A DNA stretch of 64,000 nucleotides from Thermoproteaceae archaeon (lineage in GTDB: Archaea; Thermoproteota; Thermoprotei; Thermoproteales; Thermoproteaceae). The notes below the pieces were generated by a model. The model was not told the origin of the DNA and did no database searches. It saw only the letters and a program-made list of their open reading frames with translations. A program made the position numbers and the translations under genes. The stretch lies in contig WANN01000008.1 in assembly GCA_015521775.1 (NCBI GenBank), positions 1 through 64,000 on the forward strand, in the 5' to 3' direction. This document shows, piece by piece, positions 50,618-58,111 of this stretch (the stretch's first letter is position 1; each line of letters begins with the position of its first letter).

Positions 50618-51561
50618 CTCTTGGGTACCGGCACCGAACCCACATGTTCCTCGATCACGTTGCTGGGGTCTAAAAGCGCGGACGGGGCGACGCGTATCCT
50701 GTGGCGCAACACGGGCAACGCGACGGCCTTCACGTCGTCGGGAGTCACATAGTTCCTGCAGTTGGCCAAGGCCAGCGCCCGGCTCAGCTTGAGCATGTAT
50801 ATCCCGGCGCGCGGCGAGGGGCCCACCTCAACCCTCGGATCCTCCCGGATGGACCTGACCAGCGACGCTATGTACTCTAGGACCACGTCATCCACATAGA
50901 TGGACTCGGCGTGGGACTGCAACGCGGCCACGTCGCCGCTTCCCATGATTGGCCTCGCAAAGGCTGAGGGGTCGTCCGTGCCCCATTTCACCCTCCTCCT
51001 GAGCAGCTCCACCTCGTCGGTCAGGGTGGGCGGGTAGCCCAGGCCCACGCTGACCAGGAACCTGTCCAGCTCGGCCTCGGGCAGGGGGTAGGTCCCCTCG
51101 TGCTCGAGGGGATTCTGGGTAGCTATCACTATGAACGGCCTCGGAAGGCTGTAGGTCTCCCCGTCCACAGTTACGTGAAGCTCCTGCATGGCCTCCAAAA
51201 GCGCCGATTGGACGCGGGGAGGGGCCCTATTGACCTCGTCGACAAGGACCATATTGGCGAAGATGGGGCCCGGCACGAACTCGAAGATTCCCCTGTCCTG
51301 GCGCCACACCTTTACCCCAACTATATCGCTGGGGAGCGTGTCAGGCGTCATCTGTATCCTCCTCAACGACAGGCCGAGGAGCCGGGCCAGCAGCTTGGCG
51401 AGAAGCGTCTTACCGGTGCCCGGCACATCGTTAACCAGCACGTGGCCCCCCGCGATTATGGACGCCAACACCATTGAGGCGGGCCAAGAGGCCCCGACCA
51501 GCACTGTGTCGACTGCGTCCATGGCGGCCCGGACCCTGGAGCACAGGTTATGGACAGCCAT
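50614..51561 (-). CDS. MoxR-family AAA+ ATPase
   Basis: 315 residues. Walker A in VNDVPGTGKTLLAKLLA, Walker B in MVLVDEVNRAPPRVQSALLEAMQE, sensor VIATQNPLEHEGTYPLPEAELDRF, and the C-terminal lid (SPRAGIYMLKLSRALALANCRNYVTPDDVKAVA) are all standard MoxR features. It acts as a chaperone-like ATPase with DUF58/VWA partners, here the next gene. It overlaps the upstream membrane protein gene by 14 bp. Confidence 0.93.
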   Translation of the reverse strand: MAVHNLCSRVRAAMDAVDTVLVGASWPASMVLASIIAGGHVLVNDVPGTGKTLLAKLLARLLGLSLRRIQMTPDTLPSDIVGVKVWRQDRGIFEFVPGPIFANMVLVDEVNRAPPRVQSALLEAMQELHVTVDGETYSLPRPFIVIATQNPLEHEGTYPLPEAELDRFLVSVGLGYPPTLTDEVELLRRRVKWGTDDPSAFARPIMGSGDVAALQSHAESIYVDDVVLEYIASLVRSIREDPRVEVGPSPRAGIYMLKLSRALALANCRNYVTPDDVKAVALPVLRHRIRVAPSALLDPSNVIEEHVGSVPVPKR

Positions 51562-52363
51562 GCCTCAACCGCTCCACGGCGTCCTTCAAGCGCCTGTCCA
51601 ACACCGGCTCCACTATGCACGCTATTTCCTGCCAGGTATATCCGGCGGAGGCAAGTCGGGCCGCTATAATCGCGGCCAACCTACTGGCTTTTCCCCTAGT
51701 ATAATCGGCGTACGCCTCTGCGAGGTCGCCCTCAGCCACGGAGCCGTCGGACAGCGTCTCCACAGCCGACACAGCGGCCCTGCCCAGAAAGAGCCTGTAC
51801 ATGGTGGCGGCAACGCCCACCCCAATCAAAGCTCCCCCCACGTACATCGTAAGGCCTTCCCCGAAAAGCGCCAGGAGACCCCCGAGCATTACGGGTGAGG
51901 TGGTCACATGGTACTTGTTACGCGATATGGGAAGCACCGACAGCGCAGCCACGTACGCGGCCGCGGCCAGCAACGGCACCGATATTCCGGGCACTAGGTC
52001 CCTCAGGGCGAAGTAAAGCGACAGGTATATCAGGGCGTAGCCCGACGCCTCGAGGAGGGGGGCGCCGACCCTATCGTACAGCGTAAAGAGGGAGAGGGAC
52101 GCTATCACGAGCGCCACGGGCAACTTCACGAACTCCACAAGGGGCGTGAGTTCGTCCGGTGGGAGCGCAGCCACGTACGCGGCTGTGGCCGCGTGTCTGG
52201 CCACGGAGGCGAGGAGGCGCCGCCTAATGGCCAGCGTGGCCGCATATGCGATCCCCAGCGCAACCGTGAGGCCCTTAGTGGTCGCGGCCTCCACGCCCAT
52301 TGCCCTTTCCAGCGCCACGAGTCCCAACAACAACGCCGCGGGGACCAGAAGGGACCTATACAT
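51548..52363 (-). CDS. Polytopic membrane protein of the transglutaminase operon
   Basis: 271 residues. About six hydrophobic helices fill residues 1-185, then a soluble helical C-terminus (SDGSVAEGDLAEAYADYTRGKASRLAAIIAARLASAGYTWQEIACIVEPVLDRRLKDAVERLR). No family recognised. It lies between the transglutaminase-like and MoxR genes, overlapping both, so it is an integral part of the module. Confidence 0.65.
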   Translation of the reverse strand: MYRSLLVPAALLLGLVALERAMGVEAATTKGLTVALGIAYAATLAIRRRLLASVARHAATAAYVAALPPDELTPLVEFVKLPVALVIASLSLFTLYDRVGAPLLEASGYALIYLSLYFALRDLVPGISVPLLAAAAYVAALSVLPISRNKYHVTTSPVMLGGLLALFGEGLTMYVGGALIGVGVAATMYRLFLGRAAVSAVETLSDGSVAEGDLAEAYADYTRGKASRLAAIIAARLASAGYTWQEIACIVEPVLDRRLKDAVERLRHGCP

Positions 52364-53849
52364 GTCTAAACCTCTCGTATATATCCCGGGTCGCCCTAAG
52401 TCCCCCGTAGAACACGCGTTCGGCTATCAGCGACAGATCCACCATTACCCCCTCGACTTCCCCCGCTATTTCCCTTGGGGTCTTGGCCGTCGGGTCCCCC
52501 CTGTAGTGCCTACGCAGCAGCTTGCCGTAGAGCCTGGCCACCTCCTCCCGGTAGTCCACCACGCGCAGCCTGAACCTGTACCTGAAGGGGCCGCACCCCG
52601 CGTGTATGACCCACAGGCCTTTCCTGGACAGCCGCACCCTGATTTCGCGTCCGTTCCCGGATACGTCGCCCCACAGCCTCAGGCGGGAGCCGCACCTGGA
52701 CAGTATGAGCAGCTCGTCGCCGACGCCTGGGGGCCTGCCGACGATTACCCTGGGCCTCAGGGCCACGTATAGGGCCGCCATTGCCAGGACAGGCACGGCC
52801 GCGTACATGGCCCACCACGGGCTGGGCGCCTCCGCCCGCCGCCTACTAGGTGGGGTCGTGGTGGGCCGCTCCTCCCGTTCGTCCGGCCTGGCGTCACCCG
52901 CCTGCACAACCGCGGGGGGTGGTGGGCCCCTTCCCGGCGTGGGATCGAACCTCACCCAGCCTTTTCCCGGTATGTAGGACTCTGCCCATGCATGGGCGTC
53001 GCACTGTGCCACGACCTCGTCCGTGACGTAGTAGCCGGCCACCAGCCTCGTCGGTACGCCGAGGAGGCGGGCCATGAGGACAAACGCCGTTGCGAAGTCC
53101 ACGCATATCCCCCTCCGCGACTCGAACAGGAACCATTCCAGGGGGTCCTCGCCCATGGGGGCGGGCGGCCTCGAGAGGTCATACTCGTAGTTCTCCTCGA
53201 GGAACCTCTCGAGGGCCCTCAACTTGCCCTCTACGTCGTGTATCCCCGCCGTGACGTTGCTTATAAGTTCCATAAGGGCGTTGCGAAGGTCCTCGGGGAT
53301 CTCCACCTCGAGGTAATGAGGCTCGTCCTGGGGCGGCTCCGGCACCCACCTCTCCACCATAATCCTATAGGCGGGGCGCGGCGACTCCACGATGTAGTAC
53401 CCGTGCGGCTCCACCCAGTATATTTCGCCAAGGTCGGTCCACACAACCCTGTAACGGTCCGGAAACACGAAGGGGAAGGCGGGGTCCGACAGCACGTTTA
53501 TGGTTATAGGCGTGCCGTTGCCGCTGCGCGGCATGGCCAGGGCCTTTCCAGAGGCGGGCAGCCAGGTGCCCTCACCGTAGATGTACCTGTCGAAGACGAG
53601 AGACCGGTAGTAGCCGAGGGGGCCCGAGATGCGCATGACCGGTATGGCGCAGTTGGTGGGGAAGGACCTCAACGAGATCTCGTACGTCCCTACAGGGCCA
53701 AAGCCCACGGCCCGCCCAACCTCGTATGTGTACCCACGCGCGACCTCTACCTGCAGCGGGTCGATGCCGCCCATGAAGCCGGCGTAAAGATGGACCATGA
53801 ATACAGAGGCCGCGACTATCAGAATGGCCCTCAGGACACGCGCCTTCAC
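52356..53849 (-). CDS. Extracellular transglutaminase-like protein
   Basis: 497 residues: signal anchor (~1-25), beta-rich ectodomain, then a transglutaminase-like Cys protease fold with Cys in SRRGICVDFATAFVLMARLLGVPTRLVAGYYVT, His in DAHAWAESYIPGKGW and Asp in VRFDPTPG. A Pro/Arg-rich linker, a transmembrane helix (~330-350) and a cytoplasmic C-terminal domain ending with a DUF4129-like helical tail follow. It may be a cell-surface cross-linking or proteolytic enzyme. GTG 53849 is about 25 nt after cgttttatag (53864-53875). First gene of the seven-gene operon. Confidence 0.87.
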   Translation of the reverse strand: MKARVLRAILIVAASVFMVHLYAGFMGGIDPLQVEVARGYTYEVGRAVGFGPVGTYEISLRSFPTNCAIPVMRISGPLGYYRSLVFDRYIYGEGTWLPASGKALAMPRSGNGTPITINVLSDPAFPFVFPDRYRVVWTDLGEIYWVEPHGYYIVESPRPAYRIMVERWVPEPPQDEPHYLEVEIPEDLRNALMELISNVTAGIHDVEGKLRALERFLEENYEYDLSRPPAPMGEDPLEWFLFESRRGICVDFATAFVLMARLLGVPTRLVAGYYVTDEVVAQCDAHAWAESYIPGKGWVRFDPTPGRGPPPPAVVQAGDARPDEREERPTTTPPSRRRAEAPSPWWAMYAAVPVLAMAALYVALRPRVIVGRPPGVGDELLILSRCGSRLRLWGDVSGNGREIRVRLSRKGLWVIHAGCGPFRYRFRLRVVDYREEVARLYGKLLRRHYRGDPTAKTPREIAGEVEGVMVDLSLIAERVFYGGLRATRDIYERFRHV

Positions 53850-54170
53850 ACCAAGCCCAACGTAAATCTATAAAACGTTTTTTGGATGGTGCCCGCAGAC
53901 GTGGTGCTGGGACCTTCAGGGGAACTGGCGACGCTAAGCGCCCCGCCGAGCGCTTGGAGAGCCGCCTTGAAGGGTGGGTAACGCCTATAAATCGGCGCGG
54001 TCCCCCCACCGTGTTTCCCTTGTCGACAGTTAAAGGCCGTTGCGCGGATCTACCTGCGGTTGCACGTAAACGCATGTATCCCCAGGTAGCGCCATGGTGC
54101 CGCGCCTAGGCCCAACAGCAATGGGCTGCCATCGCCACGAAACGCGCGGACATGCCCAGAGCAACCGCCC
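53850..54170. other. 321-bp gap with promoter-like elements
   Basis: The left edge contains the transglutaminase promoter (minus strand). A clear TATA-like cctataaatc (53983-53992) points right; the next start codon at the usual distance is GTG 54010, opening a 33-codon frame that ends at 54109. The transporter starts at 54171, so either it has a long 5' leader or this box drives a small RNA. I see no tRNA, riboswitch or repeat here. Confidence 0.35.
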
Positions 54171-55010
54171 ATGTTGCCGCTTGTAGCCGCCGCAGTGGCT
54201 GTGGTCTGCTTCAGCCTCAACGCACCCCTCATGGGACTCGCCATGAGGAAGGGGGGCCGACCCGGCGCCATCGTGGCCCTTAGGAACTTCACGGCGGGGA
54301 TCGTGCTGGTCCCCACCACCCTGTTTCTGCTGGGGCCTCCGCCTATGATGTGGGAGGCCGTGGCCTTCGCACTGTTCGCGTCCCTCTTCGGTCCAGGGAT
54401 AGGGGACATACTGTACAATTTCTCCATTCAACGTGTCGGTGCGGCCACCGCGGCCACCCTCGCGTACATGTACATATTCGTTGCGTACTCCCTTGACGTG
54501 TTGGTGCTCGGCGCTGAGCCAAGGGGCGCAGCGGTTATAGGGGGAATATTGGCCCTCATGGGCATAGCGCTTTCCAGCAACGGGTTCAGGGGAAGGTGGA
54601 ACGCGTGGGGGGCCGCCTATGGGGCGCTCACCGCAGTGTCATGGGGCGTGGCCACCGCCGCCCTAAAGGCGGCCACCGATCTTTGGACCCCGGAGCACAT
54701 AGCCATGTTCAGGAGCGTTTTCCTCAGCGTGGTCCTGGGGGCAGCATACTGGAGGGACCTCAAATGGGCCGGGCCCGGGGCAGTCACATGGGGGTCCATC
54801 TCCGGCTTCACGGGCCTCGTCCTTGGGGCGCTGGGCTTCATATACTCTGTAAGGGACCTGGGCGTCACGGCGACGGCCCTCATAACGGCCGCGGTGCCTG
54901 TACTGACTCCGCTGATGGCCAGAGCCATATTGGGGGACCCGATCAGGAGGGGGCAGGCGGTCGGCGCCCTACTTACGGGCACGGGCATAGCTGTCGGGAT
55001 CGCAGCCTAA
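54171..55010 (+). CDS. EamA/DMT-family transporter
   Basis: 279 residues with ten helices in two EamA repeats (first ending near LALMGIALSSNGF; second ending with GALLTGTGIAVGIAA). Drug/metabolite transporter proteins move metabolites, amino acids or sugars; the substrate cannot be read from sequence. GPGIGDILYNFSIQRVGAATAATLAYMY and a matching block in the second half show the internal duplication. No convincing TATA box is at leaderless distance from ATG 54171. The end overlaps the zinc-ribbon gene by 4 bp, tail to tail. Confidence 0.87.
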   Translation: MLPLVAAAVAVVCFSLNAPLMGLAMRKGGRPGAIVALRNFTAGIVLVPTTLFLLGPPPMMWEAVAFALFASLFGPGIGDILYNFSIQRVGAATAATLAYMYIFVAYSLDVLVLGAEPRGAAVIGGILALMGIALSSNGFRGRWNAWGAAYGALTAVSWGVATAALKAATDLWTPEHIAMFRSVFLSVVLGAAYWRDLKWAGPGAVTWGSISGFTGLVLGALGFIYSVRDLGVTATALITAAVPVLTPLMARAILGDPIRRGQAVGALLTGTGIAVGIAA

Positions 55011-55165
55011 CCACACGCACAGCCGCCTCCGGAACCGCTGACTATTTCGTTCGCCTCGTAGAGCTTCGACCAGCATTCGGGGCACACAAGCACGGTGCCC
55101 ATTGTCCTGTGCTTCGCCTCCAAGAGCGCCGTGTCGTCCCTACCGCAGAGGGAACACCTATACAT
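55007..55165 (-). CDS. Mini zinc-ribbon protein
   Basis: 52 residues. Two CxxC pairs (CSLCG near the start and CPECW later) make one zinc ribbon; the tail GSGGGCACG adds two more Cys that could bind metal or be processed. ATG 55165 lies about 25 nt after ccttaaatg (55184-55194, minus strand), which supports it as a real gene. Function unknown; nucleic-acid or protein binding is likely for a ribbon this small. Confidence 0.65.
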   Translation of the reverse strand: MYRCSLCGRDDTALLEAKHRTMGTVLVCPECWSKLYEANEIVSGSGGGCACG

Positions 55166-55267
55166 AGTTGTGGTTGCCCATAGCCACATTTAAGGTTTTC
55201 CGGCCAGACCCAGCGCCTATAGGTCATGACAGCCCAAAAGGCTTTTTTCCCCTAGTAAGTAAACGAC

Positions 55268-56089
55268 GTGCTGGTGCTACTTAACCTCACCCTAGTACCC
55301 GTCATGTACCTGTTCATACCGGCAGCCCTCATCGGCAACGCGACGTTGCCGGCCCCACCGTTGGCCCCCGACCTCATAAGCGCCACCCTGCCGAACGGTA
55401 CCGCGGTACCCGTATGGATAGTGGACAGCAGGGTGTTCGTCCTATCGGGCGGGGAACCGGTGAAAGTGACGTACGTGGCGCGTTACTATAATTCCAGCGG
55501 CACCATCGTGGTGCCCATAGACTCGCCGTACGAGGTCCAGATACGCATACCGCCGGGCACATATCCCGTGGACGTGCCCGACAACGCCGAGATAATCGAC
55601 GTAAACATGAGCGGCGTGTACCTGGCGGTGCCGCCCGGCACGTACAACGTCACATATACCCTGCTGGTAAGGGAGGAGAAGCCCGTTGAGGCCGGTGGGG
55701 GAGGGCAGCCCAATGCCACAGCGGTCCCGCCAACAGATGGTGGGAACGGGAAGGCGGATGGGGCGACGGTCATCGCCACGCCAGTACCGGGGGGCCCCAC
55801 CACATTGCTGGCCCTGGCTCTGCTTATCGGCGCCGTGCTGGGTACCGCGATGTATATGGCGCTCCGTAGAAGGGGGACCGGGTGCGGGGGGCTTGGGGAA
55901 ACGGACCGGCTGATACTCGAGTACTTGGAGAGGGTGGGAGGGGAGGCCTATAGGCAGGACATAGCGCACGGCCTAGGGCTGCCCCCAACGACCCTGCACA
56001 AGCACCTCCACAAGCTTGCAAGGCGGGGCATACTGAAGCTCGTAGACGAGCAGAGGAGGCACAGAGTGGTACTGCTCAGACGGTGCTGA
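55268..56089 (+). CDS. Secreted-domain/transmembrane/winged-helix one-component regulator
   Basis: 273 residues. An N-terminal signal helix (~1-24), a beta-sandwich ectodomain (~25-140) with several N-glycosylation sequons and repeated PPGTYPV / PPGTYNVTY elements, a Gly/Pro/Thr linker, one transmembrane helix (~178-200), and a cytoplasmic winged helix (TDRLILEYLERVGGEAYRQDIAHGLGLPPTTLHKHLHKLARRGILKLVDEQRRHRVVLL). It resembles archaeal membrane-tethered regulators that sense surface conditions. Its stop is directly adjacent to that of the next gene on the other strand. Confidence 0.75.
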   Translation: MLVLLNLTLVPVMYLFIPAALIGNATLPAPPLAPDLISATLPNGTAVPVWIVDSRVFVLSGGEPVKVTYVARYYNSSGTIVVPIDSPYEVQIRIPPGTYPVDVPDNAEIIDVNMSGVYLAVPPGTYNVTYTLLVREEKPVEAGGGGQPNATAVPPTDGGNGKADGATVIATPVPGGPTTLLALALLIGAVLGTAMYMALRRRGTGCGGLGETDRLILEYLERVGGEAYRQDIAHGLGLPPTTLHKHLHKLARRGILKLVDEQRRHRVVLLRRC

Positions 56090-56419
56090 TCACGCGATGC
56101 ACGAGTAGTTGTCGTTGCCCTCGATGCACATGAACCTCTCGCTCATGTTCCTGTCGCTCAGCAGGCCCCTGACCTCTTCATATGTTATGAAACACCCACA
56201 TAGGTTCTTTATCCAGTTCTTGAACGCGTTCACGAATAGGTCCGCGGACGTCGTGCCCGAGGCCGTAGCTATGAGGTTGTAGAGGTCCCACGGCCTCCTA
56301 CATGCCGCCTCGTCTATACGTATACCGAACTTCAGCTGTACCTTGACGTACAACATCCTGAAAAACCACGGGTCTAGCTGGCCCATGAACCTTATCAAGG
56401 CGGTGCACAGGTTCATCAT
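56090..56419 (-). CDS. Small uncharacterised protein
   Basis: 109 residues, helical, with five Cys (LCTAL, AACRR, LCGCF, MCIEG...SCIA has more near the end). The core VQLKFGIRIDEAACRRPWDLYNLIA resembles small archaeal proteins of unknown role in which a KFG segment and a Pro-x2-LY segment recur. Codon use is less GC-rich than its neighbours. No TATA box is obvious; the start could be any of the first Met codons. Confidence 0.45.
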   Translation of the reverse strand: MMNLCTALIRFMGQLDPWFFRMLYVKVQLKFGIRIDEAACRRPWDLYNLIATASGTTSADLFVNAFKNWIKNLCGCFITYEEVRGLLSDRNMSERFMCIEGNDNYSCIA

Positions 56420-56689
56420 CCCTTACGGTGCAATCACCACAGCTCCACTCCATGCGACTCATGCCATCCCACCCCCAAGCAATGACGCCGATAATTTATT
56501 GGGTCACGCATCGCTTAGGCTTGGTCATAAAGGCAAATTTAAATATTACCGTCTCGATGGGTCTAATAGATCCACTACTTAGGTCCTCATGGCATTCTCT
56601 GAAGTACTAATGGTTCTGGGCACGATGTTAAAATAACGAAAACAATAGTGGCAATAATCATATCCCTTCATTACACCTTATTTTAAATG
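56420..56689. other. AT-rich gap
   Basis: A 270-bp gap, the most AT-rich of its length seen here. It contains TATA-like aaatttaaatatta (56535-56548, plus strand) but only short frames follow. No RNA gene, repeat or known motif is recognised. It separates the unknown small gene from xpf. Confidence 0.35.
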
Positions 56690-57352
56690 TTATACGTCGC
56701 GCGCCTTATCGCCGTTCCGCCTCCTGTTGAAGGGCGATGTGAGGACCCTCTCTATCCTCTCGATGGTCGTGTCCGGCACGCCCGCCATGCCCCAACGCCT
56801 GAAGTTCATGAGCGCGTTAATGGGCGTGGAGAACGCCTCGAGGATCGCCTGGGCCCTCCGCGGGCCGATGCCCGGCAACGCGGCGAGTAGGGCCAGCTGT
56901 GCGTCCTCTAGGCCGGACCTCTTGGGCTTGGGCACGCGCAGCCCCTTTCCAGACCTGTCCTCCTGTTTGGCTGCCAGGCATATGGCCGTGCCTGTCTCCT
57001 CCTCGTTCGACGTATACAGTATGGACACGCCCATACGTATAAGGGCCAGCTGGGCCCCAATCACGGCGTTGCGCCTCATCATCCTACCCATAACGGCCGG
57101 ATCCACATCGCCCTCAACCACAAAAACGGGCCTTGCATACGCCTCCCTGAGCCTGTGGGCCTGGTCGAAAAGCCTTCCGTCTATGATGGACGCCACGAAG
57201 TCGCGGGCGGATTTCCGTTCAAAGGCGAGCTCGGAGCTCACGACATAGTCCCCCACGTCCAGTCTGCCCGCAGACACGGAGCACCCCGACAGCTTGATGT
57301 GTCTCACCACTGCACTCCTGTACTCCCTTTCGTCCACTATCACGATAGGCAT
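56690..57352 (-). CDS. xpf: XPF/ERCC4-type structure-specific endonuclease
   Basis: Crenarchaeal short XPF nuclease lacking the helicase domain. The nuclease motif FERKSARDF (GDx(n)ERKx3D type) is preceded by RLDVGDYVVSS and followed by DGRLFDQAHRL; the C-terminal half has a helix-hairpin-helix (LLAALPGIGPRRAQAILEAF). It cuts branched DNA in repair, usually with PCNA, although no PIP box is obvious at the C-terminus. ATG 57352 fits a TATA-like box (57374-57387, minus strand). 220 residues is a normal length. Confidence 0.92.
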   Translation of the reverse strand: MPIVIVDEREYRSAVVRHIKLSGCSVSAGRLDVGDYVVSSELAFERKSARDFVASIIDGRLFDQAHRLREAYARPVFVVEGDVDPAVMGRMMRRNAVIGAQLALIRMGVSILYTSNEEETGTAICLAAKQEDRSGKGLRVPKPKRSGLEDAQLALLAALPGIGPRRAQAILEAFSTPINALMNFRRWGMAGVPDTTIERIERVLTSPFNRRRNGDKARDV

Positions 57353-57373
57353 ATACAATTGCTATTGGGCGAA

Positions 57374-57387
57374 CTATATTTAATACT
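57374..57387. promoter_or_regulatory. AT element between xpf and the C/D guide RNA
   Basis: actatatttaatac is placed about 25 nt from the xpf start on the minus strand. Read on the plus strand it is also a TATA-like box about 40 nt before the C box of the guide RNA, so it may drive both transcripts. Confidence 0.45.
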
Positions 57388-57423
57388 ACGGGTCGCATTC
57401 GCACGGGCGTCGAAACGCGCGGC

Positions 57424-57473
57424 ATGATGAGGATAGCGGTCGCCGACGGTTTGATGAGGGAGGTGAAGGCTGA
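57424..57473 (+). ncRNA. C/D box 2'-O-methylation guide sRNA
   Basis: The full archaeal layout is present in the 128-bp gap between xpf and the adenosine-specific kinase. C box atgatga (57424-57430), a 12-nt guide (57431-57442), D'-like ccga (57443-57446), a 5-nt spacer, C' box tgatga (57452-57457), a second 12-nt guide (57458-57469) and D box ctga (57470-57473). Spacing is ideal for L7Ae/Nop5/fibrillarin assembly. D' is non-canonical (CUGA expected), which is common. Targets by the N+5 rule would lie within cgaccgctatcc and ccttcacctccc in rRNA or tRNA; I have not matched them. Confidence 0.75.
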
Positions 57474-57480
57474 GCGGGAT

Positions 57481-57969
57481 CTAAAGTTTGTACCCCAGTT
57501 TTTCCCTGAGGAGGGCCCTCCTTTCCCGCGCGTCCTCAGGCCCCTCGACCCCGAGAGGCGAGAAGCCGTCCACCACGCCTATTATCCCCCTCCTCTCCGG
57601 CTCCACTTCTGCCACTATCACCTTGAGGGGATTTGCGGTCGCGGCCAGCACCTCGACCACTTCGGGGACGCTTCTTATGGCGGCGAGCAGGTTTATGGGC
57701 CACGCGTTCCGCACGTATATCACGAACGTGTGTCCCGCGCCGATCCTTTTACATGCATCTATGGCGAGCGACCTCAGCTCGTCGTCGTTCGCCTCGTGCC
57801 TCACGAGGCGCTTGCCGGAGGCCTCGCAGAAGCCTATGCCGAATCTAATGCCGGGCACTGCGCTCATAAGCGCCTCGTAGAGGTCCTCGACGGTCTTTAT
57901 GAAGTGGGCACGGCCCAATATGACGTTCACGCCTTCCGGGATCGGTATGTCGACCACGTCGATCTTCAT
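57481..57969 (-). CDS. Adenosine-specific kinase (DUF355 family)
   Basis: 162 residues. The family is recognised by [49 protein letters not shown] and a late block [25 protein letters not shown]. The Pyrobaculum homologue is a structurally characterised adenosine-binding protein proposed to act as an adenosine kinase. A TATA-like aattataag (57982-57993) precedes the ATG. It converges with the guide RNA gene. Confidence 0.92.
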   Translation of the reverse strand: MKIDVVDIPIPEGVNVILGRAHFIKTVEDLYEALMSAVPGIRFGIGFCEASGKRLVRHEANDDELRSLAIDACKRIGAGHTFVIYVRNAWPINLLAAIRSVPEVVEVLAATANPLKVIVAEVEPERRGIIGVVDGFSPLGVEGPEDARERRALLREKLGYKL

Positions 57970-58111
57970 GTCGCCCAGAACAACTTATAATTAAAATGTT
58001 GCCCGCTATGTTGAGCCTGTGGCGATGTCGACCGCGCCGCCGATGGGTGACGAGTAAACCCACATCGGACCCACGAGGGACTGCGTGGGCGTTGGCGCGT
58101 CCCAGGCCCCG

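Noticed and set aside
50614-51561. Magnesium chelatase or RavA assignment for the second AAA+ gene
   Set aside because: Motifs and the neighbouring DUF58 gene identify a classic MoxR protein; there are no chelatase partners.
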